A stretch of 10,831 nucleotides of DNA from an uncultured Eubacteriales bacterium (GCA_959605275.1 CAUHFD010000080.1:1-10831), one strand, 5' to 3'; shown: positions 1 to 6,237, counted from the first letter of the stretch. A program made the numbers and translations. Notes: generated by a model from the letters alone, not told the origin.

Positions 1-1
1 T

Positions 2-1282
2 AAAAATATTGCAATATTGGATGATACGTTTCAAATACGGGAAAATCAATATGTCCAAATTAGGCAGGATAAGATTGTTTATATCGGGGAACAAATGCCG
101 GAAAGCGGCTCGGAAGAAGAATTTGACGGTAAAGACAAACTGATGATACCGGGCATGGTAAATACACATACTCATGTTCCCATGACGCTGTTGCGGGGAT
201 ACGGTGAGAATCTTCCGTTGGATCGATGGCTGAATGAGCGAATTTTCCCTTATGAGCATCAACTGGATGCGGACAGTGTTTATGATGCGTCTCTTTTGGG
301 AATCGCGGAAATGCTGATGTTTGGGGTGACTTCCTTCACTGAAATGTATGATTTTTGCGGTGACATTGCAAGAGCTGCCTTGGAAAGCGGAATTTGTGCG
401 AATATCAGCAGGGGCGTGCTTTGTTTTGACGATTCCTCCCTTTCGGATTTGCAGTCCTTCCGGGAAAGCAAGGAATTATATAAAAATTGGAATAATACGG
501 GGAACGGCAGAATAAAAGTTGATATGTGCATTCACGGCGAATATACCTCAACGCCAAAAGTGGTATCGGCAATGGCGGAATATGCAAAGTCGCTGGGATG
601 TAATATGCATATTCACTTAGCAGAAACGAAAAAGGAATTTGATGAGTGTATCAGCCGCCACGGAGTGACACCGACAAGATATATGGAAACGATGGGCGTT
701 TTTGATAACCCGACTACGGCGGCGCATTGCGTTTATCTAACCGATGAAGATGTTGCCATTCTTGCTCAAAATCAGGTTACAGCAGCGCATTGTCCGATTA
801 GCAACTTAAAATTGGGCTCGGGCGTGGCGCGGATTGCGGATATGCAGAAACAGGGTGTGAATATTGCGCTCGGGACAGATGGCTGTGCCTCAAACAATAA
901 TTTGAACCTGCTGGAAGAAGTGAAGCTTGCTTCTGTTTTGCAGAAAGGAATCACCGGCAATGCGGCAATTTGTCCGCCGGCAGAGATCATGAAATATGCA
1001 ACCAAAAACGGCGCTGCTGCGCAGGGAAGACCGGATACGGGCTGCATTAAGGTGGGAAACAAAGCTGATTTTTCTGTTTTAAATTGCGATAAGCCCTATT
1101 GGTATCCTTCTCATGATAAATTGAATGATTTGGTTTACGCGGCGCAGGGAACCGACGTTATGATGACGGTGGTAAACGGCAAAATTTTGTATCACAACGG
1201 AGAATTTCATACGATTGATATCGAAAAAGTAAAGGCAGCAGTCAAACGACATCATAAACAAATTCTTAAAAATTTGGATTAA
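2..1282 (+). CDS. mtaD: Amidohydrolase, 5-methylthioadenosine/S-adenosylhomocysteine deaminase type (5'-truncated by window edge)
   Basis: Probable cytosolic deaminase converting S-adenosylhomocysteine, 5'-methylthioadenosine or adenosine to the inosyl compound plus ammonia. The reading frame is open to the window edge and the residues before nt 17 (KNIAIL) fit the usual N-terminal strand, so the true start lies a few codons upstream; the TTG at 17 and ATG at 21 are not the start. Numbering residues from nt 17, the amidohydrolase metal site is complete: NTHTH (H51, H53), HIHLAET (H200 metal ligand, E203 catalytic), AAHC (H237) and GTDG (D288), followed by the SNNNLNLLEE segment. The MTLLRG motif after the HTH and total length near 425 residues match the MtaD/TrzN-like subgroup. 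Substrate among SAH, MTA and other adenosine derivatives cannot be decided from sequence. No terminator is visible between its stop and the promoter that follows. Confidence 0.9.
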   Translation, partial: KNIAILDDTFQIRENQYVQIRQDKIVYIGEQMPESGSEEEFDGKDKLMIPGMVNTHTHVPMTLLRGYGENLPLDRWLNERIFPYEHQLDADSVYDASLLGIAEMLMFGVTSFTEMYDFCGDIARAALESGICANISRGVLCFDDSSLSDLQSFRESKELYKNWNNTGNGRIKVDMCIHGEYTSTPKVVSAMAEYAKSLGCNMHIHLAETKKEFDECISRHGVTPTRYMETMGVFDNPTTAAHCVYLTDEDVAILAQNQVTAAHCPISNLKLGSGVARIADMQKQGVNIALGTDGCASNNNLNLLEEVKLASVLQKGITGNAAICPPAEIMKYATKNGAAAQGRPDTGCIKVGNKADFSVLNCDKPYWYPSHDKLNDLVYAAQGTDVMMTVVNGKILYHNGEFHTIDIEKVKAAVKRHHKQILKNLD

Positions 1283-1285
1283 TGA

Positions 1286-1314
1286 TTGTATTTATTGCTA
1301 AATAGTGGTATGAT
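1286..1314 (+). promoter_or_regulatory. Sigma-A type promoter upstream of the repeat pair and the PduB-like gene
   Basis: -35 TTGTAT (1286-1291), 17-bp spacer, -10 TATGAT (1309-1314) with an extended -10 TG at 1306-1307. It begins three bases after the stop of the upstream deaminase gene. Transcription would start near 1321, inside the left end of the first repeat unit, giving the PduB-like gene an untranslated leader of roughly 390 nt. Seen in sequence only; activity is inferred. Confidence 0.6.
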
Positions 1315-1464
1315 AAAAAATATTCGAATTCAAAAAGTTTTAGGTTTATTTTTTGTTATTCCACGACGGATTTGTTTTCCAAATCCTGTTCCATAATAAA
1401 AAATATTCGAATTCAAAAAATCAGTCTGTCGAAAAAGGATAAGTAACAGTTCTTTTTTAATTAT

Positions 1465-1497
1465 GTCACGTTGGCGGACATGCGCCGCCGCAGTGAC
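1465..1497. other. Hairpin inside the long repeat unit
   Basis: Arms GTCAC...GTGAC and inner GGCGG...CCGCC form an 11-pair stem (one G-T wobble) interrupted by a 2-nt mismatch, with a 7-nt loop (acatgcg). It is much more GC-rich than its flanks, which fits selection for structure. Confidence 0.6.
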
Positions 1498-1508
1498 ACT
1501 TTGAAAGG

Positions 1509-1552
1509 AAATCAGCGGTGAGCAACGGCAAAGCCGCTTGCGGAGCTGATTT
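1509..1552. other. Hairpin inside the long repeat unit
   Basis: An 8-bp perfect outer stem (AAATCAGC / GCTGATTT) encloses an inner stem GCAA-CGGC / GCCG-CTTGC with one bulge and an AAA loop. Confidence 0.55.
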
Positions 1553-1624
1553 TCGTTGAAAAGGGGGAATCGGGGGAAAAACGCAGAGCAAGGTCTTACC
1601 GCAGCGATTGCGTTTGTCCCTCGA

Positions 1625-1652
1625 GAGCGTTGTCGACTTTGTCGACACGCTC
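1625..1652. other. Hairpin near the right end of the long repeat unit
   Basis: GAGCG-TGTCGAC pairs with GTCGACA-CGCTC around a TTT loop: 12 base pairs with one bulged T at 1630 or 1631. It abuts the right-end motif (1653-1687), whose own small hairpin follows at 1654-1672. Confidence 0.6.
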
Positions 1653-1713
1653 CGGATTTGTTTCTCAAATCCTGTTCCATAATAAAACAAATGATGCTTT
1701 TCAGGGGACTTTC

Positions 1714-2430
1714 ATGAATCAAAATTTTTTTAATAATAACAATCTTACCGAATTCATAGGAACTGCGCCGTTAGATACCATCGGATTGGTCATTGCCAGC
1801 GTTGATCCGATGCTCCGGACAGAAATGAGCATTGATCCGCAATATCCCGCGCTGGGTTTGATCAGCTCACGTACCGGAGCGGCAGGACAGATCTTGGCAG
1901 TAGATGAAGCGGTCAAAGAGACCAATACAGAGGTGCTCTCTATTGATTTGCCCCGGGATACAAAAGGATGGGGCGGTCACGGTAATTTCATCATACTCGG
2001 TGCCAAAAACGTTTCGGATGCAAAGCGCGCTGTGGAATCGGCGTTAGAGCATATCAAACGATATGCCGGAGAAGTTCATATTAACGACGCCGGACATTTG
2101 GAATTTGCCTATTCTGCCAGTGCCGGAGAAGCTATCAACAAAGCTTTTTCTGTCCCGATTGGACATCCGTTTGGTTTTATGGCAGGTTCCCCTGCTGCCA
2201 TTGGGTTGGTTATGGCGGATCGTGCCGTAAAAGCCTTTGATGTCAAGATTCTGCAATATCTAACCCCCTCCAAAGGCACCAGCCATTCCAATGAAGTCAT
2301 TATCGCGTTTACCGGTGACACGTCTGCTGCCAAGGGCGCTGTGTTGTTAGGAAAGCAAATCGGTATGCAGTTATTGACAGCAATGGACAAATCGCCGATT
2401 TCTCTTGGCACTCCATATATTTTAGAGTAA
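1714..2430 (+). CDS. pduB: PduB-like bacterial microcompartment shell protein (tandem BMC domains, BMC-T), solitary
   Basis: Predicted 238-residue trimer-forming shell protein with two fused BMC domains (about residues 10-120 and 120-235). Recognition rests on PduB signature stretches: LTEFIGTAPLDTIGLVIASVD near the N-terminus, TNTEVLSIDLPRDTKG, GHGNFIILG, and in the second half PIGHPFG, VMADRAVK and GTSHSNE. The ATG at 1714 has an AGGGG ribosome site six bases upstream; the frame stays open back to 1630, but that part is repeat DNA without a ribosome site. Only about ten residues precede LTEF, so the protein matches the short PduB' form and lacks the N-terminal extension reported to link shell and enzyme core in Salmonella. 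No hexameric shell protein, vertex protein, encapsulated enzyme or aldehyde dehydrogenase lies in the window, so its compartment partners must be elsewhere or absent. The family call is firm; the biological role is open. Confidence 0.9.
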   Translation: MNQNFFNNNNLTEFIGTAPLDTIGLVIASVDPMLRTEMSIDPQYPALGLISSRTGAAGQILAVDEAVKETNTEVLSIDLPRDTKGWGGHGNFIILGAKNVSDAKRAVESALEHIKRYAGEVHINDAGHLEFAYSASAGEAINKAFSVPIGHPFGFMAGSPAAIGLVMADRAVKAFDVKILQYLTPSKGTSHSNEVIIAFTGDTSAAKGAVLLGKQIGMQLLTAMDKSPISLGTPYILE

Positions 2431-2458
2431 TAGCAGATGGATATCTTTCCTGTTCTAA

Positions 2459-2498
2459 AAAACAACCATCCGCCGTATCGCCGGCAGATGGTTGTTTT
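2459..2498. terminator. Bidirectional rho-independent terminator between the PduB-like gene and the XRE gene
   Basis: A perfect 12-bp stem (AAAACAACCATC / GATGGTTGTTTT) continues, after one mismatch, into a 4-bp GCCG/CGGC top. T runs follow on both strands (four T on plus, six on minus), so it can end transcription from both convergent genes. A second, weak 4-bp hairpin with a GTAA loop followed by T7 lies at 2544-2566. Confidence 0.85.
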
Positions 2499-2581
2499 AC
2501 GTTTCGATGAAGCTGTATATCAGTAAAATAAATCAGTCTTTTCCAGCGTAAGCTGTTAGTTTTTTTAATCCAATCTATTTT

Positions 2582-3280
2582 TCATTTACCGCTTTTAATC
2601 AGTTTATTCTCACTATTCTGAATCAAATTAAATAAAGAAGATGCCATCTGAGGATAATCGCCCGAAATACTATCAGTCGTCATATACAATTCATCCGTAT
2701 TCTTTAATGTGTCCGTTCCTTTGACGTTTTCTCCTGATACAATAACCGCCACATTTGCTTCATTAAGCGTCATTTGCGCGGCAGCTTGCGCATTTGCGAC
2801 TGATTTTGGCAAAGTAAAAAGGGATTGCTGATTTTTAGGATTTGCATTATAAACAATGCGGAACATTCGGTATACGGAAAGCATCAAAAAAGAAGACACC
2901 TCAGCAGTTAAAGCCTTGTTTTTTGCCTTTTGCAATAAATCAAATAATATATTTAAAGAATTGGTAATCAGTTTTTTATTCAATACCGGCAAAACACTTC
3001 CGCGATACATATTATCTTTTATATTTTCATCTTCATCCGGAATGTCCTCTACTGAAAGTGTTGCACCAGTACGTTCCGGCGATCTTCCCAATAAATAATC
3101 ACAGGACACACCGTAAAAATCGGCTGCTCGGATAACAAAATCAAGCCCGCATTCGCGAATACCTTTTTCATAATGCGATAACAATGCCTGCGAAATATTC
3201 AATTCAGCTGCCGCAAGCTTTTGGCTGATGCCCTTCTCTTTCCTTAATAATGTTAATATTCTTGAAAAATCGGTATTCAT
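2582..3280 (-). CDS. XRE-family transcriptional regulator with uncharacterised C-terminal domain
   Basis: Probable cytosolic DNA-binding regulator of 232 residues. Residues 5-66 form a Cro/C1-type helix-turn-helix: RILTLLRKEKGISQ, LAAAELNISQALLSHYEKG (recognition helix SQALLSHYEKG) and FYGVSCDYLLGRS, the usual ending of this fold. An acidic linker (about 78-88) leads to a mostly helical domain of about 140 residues (NSLNILFDLLQKAKNKA, SSFLMLSVYRMFRIVY) that I do not recognise. The ATG at 3280 is chosen because GGAGG sits seven bases upstream; the frame stays open further up to 3346, but that would place the promoter inside the gene. It is divergent from the histidine phosphatase gene and has its own promoter with a possible autoregulatory dyad. 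Targets are unknown; no phage or conjugative genes are adjacent. Confidence 0.85.
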   Translation of the reverse strand: MNTDFSRILTLLRKEKGISQKLAAAELNISQALLSHYEKGIRECGLDFVIRAADFYGVSCDYLLGRSPERTGATLSVEDIPDEDENIKDNMYRGSVLPVLNKKLITNSLNILFDLLQKAKNKALTAEVSSFLMLSVYRMFRIVYNANPKNQQSLFTLPKSVANAQAAAQMTLNEANVAVIVSGENVKGTDTLKNTDELYMTTDSISGDYPQMASSLFNLIQNSENKLIKSGK

Positions 3281-3313
3281 AGCATGTCCTCCAAAACAGT
3301 TAACGTACAGTAA

Positions 3314-3342
3314 ATTATATCCGATTTCATACCTTTTGTAAA
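3314..3342 (-). promoter_or_regulatory. Promoter of the XRE regulator gene
   Basis: On the minus strand: -35 TTTACA (3342-3337), exactly 17 bp, -10 TATAAT (3319-3314). The start would be near 3307, leaving a 5' untranslated region of under 30 nt before the ATG at 3280. Near-consensus match. Confidence 0.75.
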
Positions 3343-3354
3343 GCATATTTTACA
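3337..3354. promoter_or_regulatory. Candidate operator dyad over the XRE -35 box
   Basis: A perfect inverted repeat TGTAAA-gcatat-TTTACA whose one arm is the -35 hexamer itself. A repressor bound here would block the promoter, which fits autoregulation by the XRE protein. A pair of CAGT(T)AA direct repeats downstream of the -10 (about 3299-3314) is a second possible site. Binding is inference. Confidence 0.35.
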
Positions 3355-3425
3355 GAAAAAATTTTATCAAAAATTTGTTCATTTTTATTCCAAAAAAACT
3401 TTTATGAAAAAATAGTCCGAATGAA

Positions 3426-3454
3426 TTGCAAAATGGCGCAAAACATATTATAAT
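3426..3454 (+). promoter_or_regulatory. Promoter of the histidine phosphatase transcript
   Basis: -35 TTGCAA (3426-3431), 17-bp spacer, -10 TATAAT (3449-3454), preceded by an A/T-rich tract (3355-3420) that could act as an UP element for both divergent promoters. The transcript would start near 3461 and have a leader of about 140 nt. Confidence 0.75.
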
Positions 3455-3512
3455 AGTAGTTTAGAATACTCTGATTTTTTCACTGCGTTGCACCGAGGTG
3501 TGCATAAACAAA

Positions 3513-3572
3513 ATAAAATAGTACTTCTGAAAATTCAGCCGACAGGCTGATTTGAAATCAATTCTATTTTAT
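3513..3572 (+). other. Long stem-loop in the leader of the histidine phosphatase gene
   Basis: The outer stem is nine perfect pairs (ATAAAATAG 3513-3521 / CTATTTTAT 3564-3572). The inner stem TCAGCC-gaca-GGCTGA (3535-3550) extends by AAA/TTT across one bulged T. A smaller GC stem (TGCACC / GGTGTGCA) precedes it near 3489-3504. No known riboswitch consensus was recognised. It could be a leader regulator or another dispersed repeat. Confidence 0.45.
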
Positions 3573-3586
3573 ATTTTGCATTAGTT

Positions 3587-3590
3587 AGGA
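3587..3590 (+). promoter_or_regulatory. Ribosome binding site that points to an ATC start
   Basis: AGGA lies nine bases before ATC (3600), the codon at which family members normally begin. No ATG, GTG or TTG occurs in frame between the upstream stop (TAG at 3582) and the TTG at 3621, and that TTG has no ribosome site of its own. Confidence 0.45.
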
Positions 3591-3599
3591 TGTGTTTTT

Positions 3600-4271
3600 A
3601 TCAAGACTTATAAAATACATTTGATTCGGCATGGTATCACACAAGGAAATTTGGATGGCAAATATGTCGGAATTACCGACTATCCGCTTTGCAAAGACGG
3701 CATAGAAGAGCTGGAAGAATTACGGCATGAATATGAATATCCCAAGGTACAAAAAGTCTATACCAGTCCGTTGCTGAGATGCGTTCAGACTGCGGATATC
3801 CTGTTTCCCGACATACTGACCGAACCTGTTGATGATATGAAGGAATATAATTTCGGTGCGTTTGAAGACAAGACCATGTTAGAACTGCAAAACAACCCAG
3901 ATTTTCAAAAATGGCTGGTAGGCGGCATGGTAGACACTCCGGTCGGCGGAGAAGACAAACAGGAATTTTATTTGCGCCTGAAACGCGGATTTGAAAGAAT
4001 TCTGGCAGATATGATGCAGTTGAAAATTTATGATGCAGCTGTTATTACTCATGGCGGCGTAATCATGGGACTGCTTGCCATGTTCGGTTATCCCAAGCGG
4101 AAACCTTTGGACTGGCGGGTAGGAAACGGAAAAGGCTACACCGCATTGATAACCCCTCAAATCTGGGCGGGAGGACAAGTATTTGAAGTATTTGATCCGC
4201 TTCCGTACGGTTGTGCCGACGTTGCCTCTTTAACCGGCTACAATATTGTCGAAATTGATAATCGGGAATAG
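3600..4271 (+). CDS. Histidine phosphatase family protein (phosphoglycerate mutase-like fold)
   Basis: Probable cytosolic phosphatase of about 223 residues working through a phospho-histidine intermediate. Counting from nt 3600, the catalytic signature is IHLIRHG (R10, H11, nucleophile H11), then YTSPLLRCVQTA with the second phosphate-binding Arg, the acid/base region around YNFGAFEDK, and ITHGG with the second catalytic His (H151). Length suits the CobC/PhoE/GpmB-like small-molecule branch, but no cobalamin or glycolysis genes are near and the substrate is unknown. The start is unclear: beginning at the TTG at 3621 removes the first beta-strand before RHG, while ATC at 3600 keeps it and has a well-placed AGGA. 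The upstream ATG at 3590 is out of frame by one base and stops after seven codons. A 67-nt gap leads to the membrane protein gene, which may be co-transcribed. Confidence 0.85.
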   Translation: MKTYKIHLIRHGITQGNLDGKYVGITDYPLCKDGIEELEELRHEYEYPKVQKVYTSPLLRCVQTADILFPDILTEPVDDMKEYNFGAFEDKTMLELQNNPDFQKWLVGGMVDTPVGGEDKQEFYLRLKRGFERILADMMQLKIYDAAVITHGGVIMGLLAMFGYPKRKPLDWRVGNGKGYTALITPQIWAGGQVFEVFDPLPYGCADVASLTGYNIVEIDNRE

Positions 4272-4338
4272 ACCGGAAAATATTTGGTCATATTGATAGT
4301 TGAATAACTATTAAAAAAGAACAGGATTTGCGTAAAAC

Positions 4339-5262
4339 ATGGATATAAGAAAATTAATAAAGAAGGACGCGTGGCTCGCCATGCGCAACAATTGGGGAAA
4401 AGCTTTTGCTATTGTTCTTATTTCTTTTTCCTTCCTGATTTTTACGATGCTGATTGAAAAATTGCTGGGCTATGTATTAGATGTTTCCTATTTTATTGAT
4501 TCCGCTCAAACACCGGCTTTTTATCTGGATGATATCACAAACCTTGGTCCGGCAAGCCTTGCGGTACTCTTTAGTGCTTTAATAATACATCTCCTGATCT
4601 ATTCCCCCGTTTCTCTTGGTAATAAAAAATGGTATTTAGGACTGGCGGGTGGCAATCCGTTTCCTGTTTCAGCCGTTTTCAGTTATTTTTCCGGTTTTCA
4701 AAATTTCTTCAAAGCATTCTGTCTCCGATTTCATTTGTTGATCAGAAAGGCTCTGTTTTGGACACTGATTAACACTCCCGCGATCATCGTTTTTATATTG
4801 TTGTGTCTATTAAAATTTTTCGTTGCTTCGCAGGAGCTTTTTATGATACAACTGGCGTTTTCTGTCATTTTTATCTGTCTGTTTCTCCTGTGTCAGCTAT
4901 TGGCGATTTGTTTTTTACAAAGATATTTTTTAGCGGAATATATTTATGTGTTATATCGCTGCAAAATCAGGGATGCCATTAAAATGTCTGTTCTGATTAT
5001 GAAAGGGCGTCGGTCGGAAATATTTTCGGTCATCCTTTCTTTTATTCCATATTATATCGTCAATATATTGTGGCTTCCGAGTTTGGCAACCCTTCCGCAT
5101 ATGAATATGGTGTATGCCATTTATGCAAAGTATTTTATAGAGCGCTTTGAGCAACAGAAAAACGGCACTGCCTCTGAAACATCCGGCAATAGCGACGATA
5201 CTCCGGACGGCAATACCAAACCGATTCCAAACATCAAAGAAATAAAATTTCCGTCGATGTAA
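4339..5262 (+). CDS. Multi-spanning membrane protein of unknown function (DUF975-like appearance)
   Basis: 307-residue integral membrane protein. Hydrophobic segments are visible at about 22-44, 73-92, 135-160, 168-195 and 225-250. A short amphipathic N-terminus (MDIRKLIKKDAW) precedes the first, and a hydrophilic Ser/Asn/Asp-rich tail follows residue 275. The loop SVLIMKGRRSEIF followed by a long hydrophobic stretch and the YFLAEYIYV element resemble the DUF975 family of Firmicute membrane proteins, but I cannot confirm membership. AGGA lies 12 bases before the ATG, which is loose spacing. It sits between the histidine phosphatase and proB with short gaps (67 nt on each side) and no clear terminator, so it is probably part of a longer transcript. 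No transport or enzymatic motif is evident. Confidence 0.75.
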   Translation: MDIRKLIKKDAWLAMRNNWGKAFAIVLISFSFLIFTMLIEKLLGYVLDVSYFIDSAQTPAFYLDDITNLGPASLAVLFSALIIHLLIYSPVSLGNKKWYLGLAGGNPFPVSAVFSYFSGFQNFFKAFCLRFHLLIRKALFWTLINTPAIIVFILLCLLKFFVASQELFMIQLAFSVIFICLFLLCQLLAICFLQRYFLAEYIYVLYRCKIRDAIKMSVLIMKGRRSEIFSVILSFIPYYIVNILWLPSLATLPHMNMVYAIYAKYFIERFEQQKNGTASETSGNSDDTPDGNTKPIPNIKEIKFPSM

Positions 5263-5329
5263 AAGAAAAACAAACCATATTTTCTTCTTCCTAAGTTTTA
5301 AATTGTATAACAGAAAGGACGTATTTTCC

Positions 5330-6112
5330 TTGCATACCATAAAAAACGCAAAAAAAGTTGTAATTAAAGTCGGAACCTCTACCCTCGCCCATAAAACCGG
5401 CATGCTGAACATCCGCCGCATTGAAAACCTTGTAAAAGTACTTGCCGATCTGCAAAATTCAGGCAGGCAAATCATTCTGGTTTCCTCCGGCGCCATCGGT
5501 GTGGGCAGCGGCAAGCTGGGGCTGAAAGAACGCCCGCAGGACACTCCCACTAAACAGGCATGTGCTTCTATCGGTCAATGTGAATTGATGTATGTATATG
5601 ACAAGCTTTTCTCTCAATATAATCACTGTGTTTCCCAGATACTGCTTACCCGGGACATTATTGAAAACGAAAAACGTACTTCCAATGTAATAAACACGAT
5701 GAATCGCTTGATTTCTCTGAATGTAATCCCGATTGTAAATGAAAATGACAGTGTGTCGGTGGAAGAAATTGAATTCGGGGATAACGATACATTGTCTGCC
5801 ATTGTCAGCAAGCTTGCCGATGCAGAAGCATTAGTGATCCTTACGGACATTGATGGTCTGTATGACAAAGATCCCCGTACTCACTCGGATGCCTCACTGA
5901 TTCCGGTCGTCGAAACAATAGACGAAAGAATTGAATCGTTGGCAGAAGGAAAAGGTTCTACTCTGGGTACAGGCGGTATGATTACGAAAATACAGGCTGC
6001 CCGCATGGCGACGCAGGCAAATATTCCGGTACATATTATAAACGGCTCAGATCCCACCGTTTTATATGATCTGTTTGAAGGCAAGCAGGTTGGTACAGTC
6101 TTTCCGGTTTAA
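5330..6112 (+). CDS. proB: Glutamate 5-kinase, short form without PUA domain
   Basis: Cytosolic kinase phosphorylating L-glutamate to gamma-glutamyl phosphate, the committed step of proline synthesis. The amino-acid kinase fold covers the whole 260-residue protein: VVIKVGTST at the N-terminus (phosphate-binding), ILVSSGAIGVG, the glutamate-site segment VIPIVNENDSVSVEE with FGDNDTLSA, LTDIDGLYDKDP and the nucleotide-site GTGGMITKIQAA near the C-terminus. It ends at the kinase domain, so the C-terminal PUA domain of the 367-residue E. coli enzyme is missing; short forms of this kind are known. The TTG at 5330 is chosen as start because AGAAAGGA lies ten bases upstream; the alternative TTG at 5303 would place that ribosome site inside the coding region. 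proA follows after 125 nt, consistent with a proBA operon. Feedback inhibition by proline is typical of the family and not visible here. Confidence 0.95.
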   Translation: MHTIKNAKKVVIKVGTSTLAHKTGMLNIRRIENLVKVLADLQNSGRQIILVSSGAIGVGSGKLGLKERPQDTPTKQACASIGQCELMYVYDKLFSQYNHCVSQILLTRDIIENEKRTSNVINTMNRLISLNVIPIVNENDSVSVEEIEFGDNDTLSAIVSKLADAEALVILTDIDGLYDKDPRTHSDASLIPVVETIDERIESLAEGKGSTLGTGGMITKIQAARMATQANIPVHIINGSDPTVLYDLFEGKQVGTVFPV

Positions 6113-6158
6113 TCAAAGCTTCGCATAGAAATCCACAAAATGCAAGGTTTTAACGATT

Positions 6159-6181
6159 TGTGATTTCAGAGTGAAATCACA
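6159..6181 (+). other. Perfect stem-loop in the proB-proA gap
   Basis: Ten perfect pairs TGTGATTTCA / TGAAATCACA with a GAG loop. It is enclosed by AATGCAA (6139-6145) and its complement TTGCATT (6190-6196), which repeats directly at 6204-6210. The second TTGCATT copy allows two alternative outer pairings just upstream of the proA ribosome site. No T run follows, so it is not a standard terminator; it may be an RNA-stability or translation-control structure. No T-box signature was seen. Confidence 0.55.
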
Positions 6182-6237
6182 GTCTGCGTTTGCATTATAG
6201 ACATTGCATTACGAAAGAAAAAAGAAAGGTGGGAAAT

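Larger units (their letters stand above)
1313..1687. repeat. Tandem pair of hairpin-rich intergenic repeat units (short plus long)
   Basis: Two units share both ends but differ in length. The left-end motif (24 nt, core AATATTCGAATTC) is identical at 1313-1336 and 1396-1419. The right-end motif (35 nt, beginning CGGATTTG and ending CCATAATAAAA) lies at 1367-1401 and 1653-1687 with 33 of 35 matches. The short unit is about 80 bp; the long unit is about 285 bp and carries three further hairpins (1465-1497, 1509-1552, 1625-1652). Each right-end motif holds a perfect 7-bp stem (GGATTTG / CAAATCC), and the two base differences between copies fall in its loop. No transposase is present. The architecture resembles a dispersed, non-autonomous or RNA-structured repeat family; that it is dispersed in the genome is inference. 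Minus-strand frames through it are open but look non-coding. Confidence 0.75.

Noticed and set aside
1630..1713. Upstream TTG extension of the PduB-like gene (28 extra residues)
   Set aside because: It starts inside a repeat hairpin with no ribosome site and encodes repeat sequence, whereas the ATG at 1714 has AGGGG at good spacing and gives the expected N-terminus.
1330..1722. Open minus-strand frames of 130 and 74 codons through the repeat pair (both containing a YYGTGF-like stretch)
   Set aside because: They follow repeat boundaries, contain the hairpins in full, have no ribosome site and show low-complexity composition. The similar stretches are translations of the duplicated right-end motif, not evidence of protein conservation.
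1714..2430. A microcompartment operon formed with the neighbouring genes
   Set aside because: The deaminase, XRE regulator, phosphatase and proBA genes have no microcompartment role, and strong terminators and divergent promoters separate them from the shell gene.
4294..4313. Hairpin ATAGTT-gaat-AACTAT as a terminator after the phosphatase gene
   Set aside because: The stem is only six A/T-rich pairs and is followed by an A run and not a T run on the plus strand, so termination is unlikely.
5303..5329. Earlier TTG start for proB
   Set aside because: It would translate through the AGAAAGGA ribosome site and add non-family residues; the TTG at 5330 is correctly spaced from that site.
6113..6237. 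T-box (tRNA-Pro) leader before proA
   Set aside because: No T-box consensus (GGTGGNACC-type box with terminator/antiterminator pair) could be found, and the GGTGGG present is the ribosome binding site.
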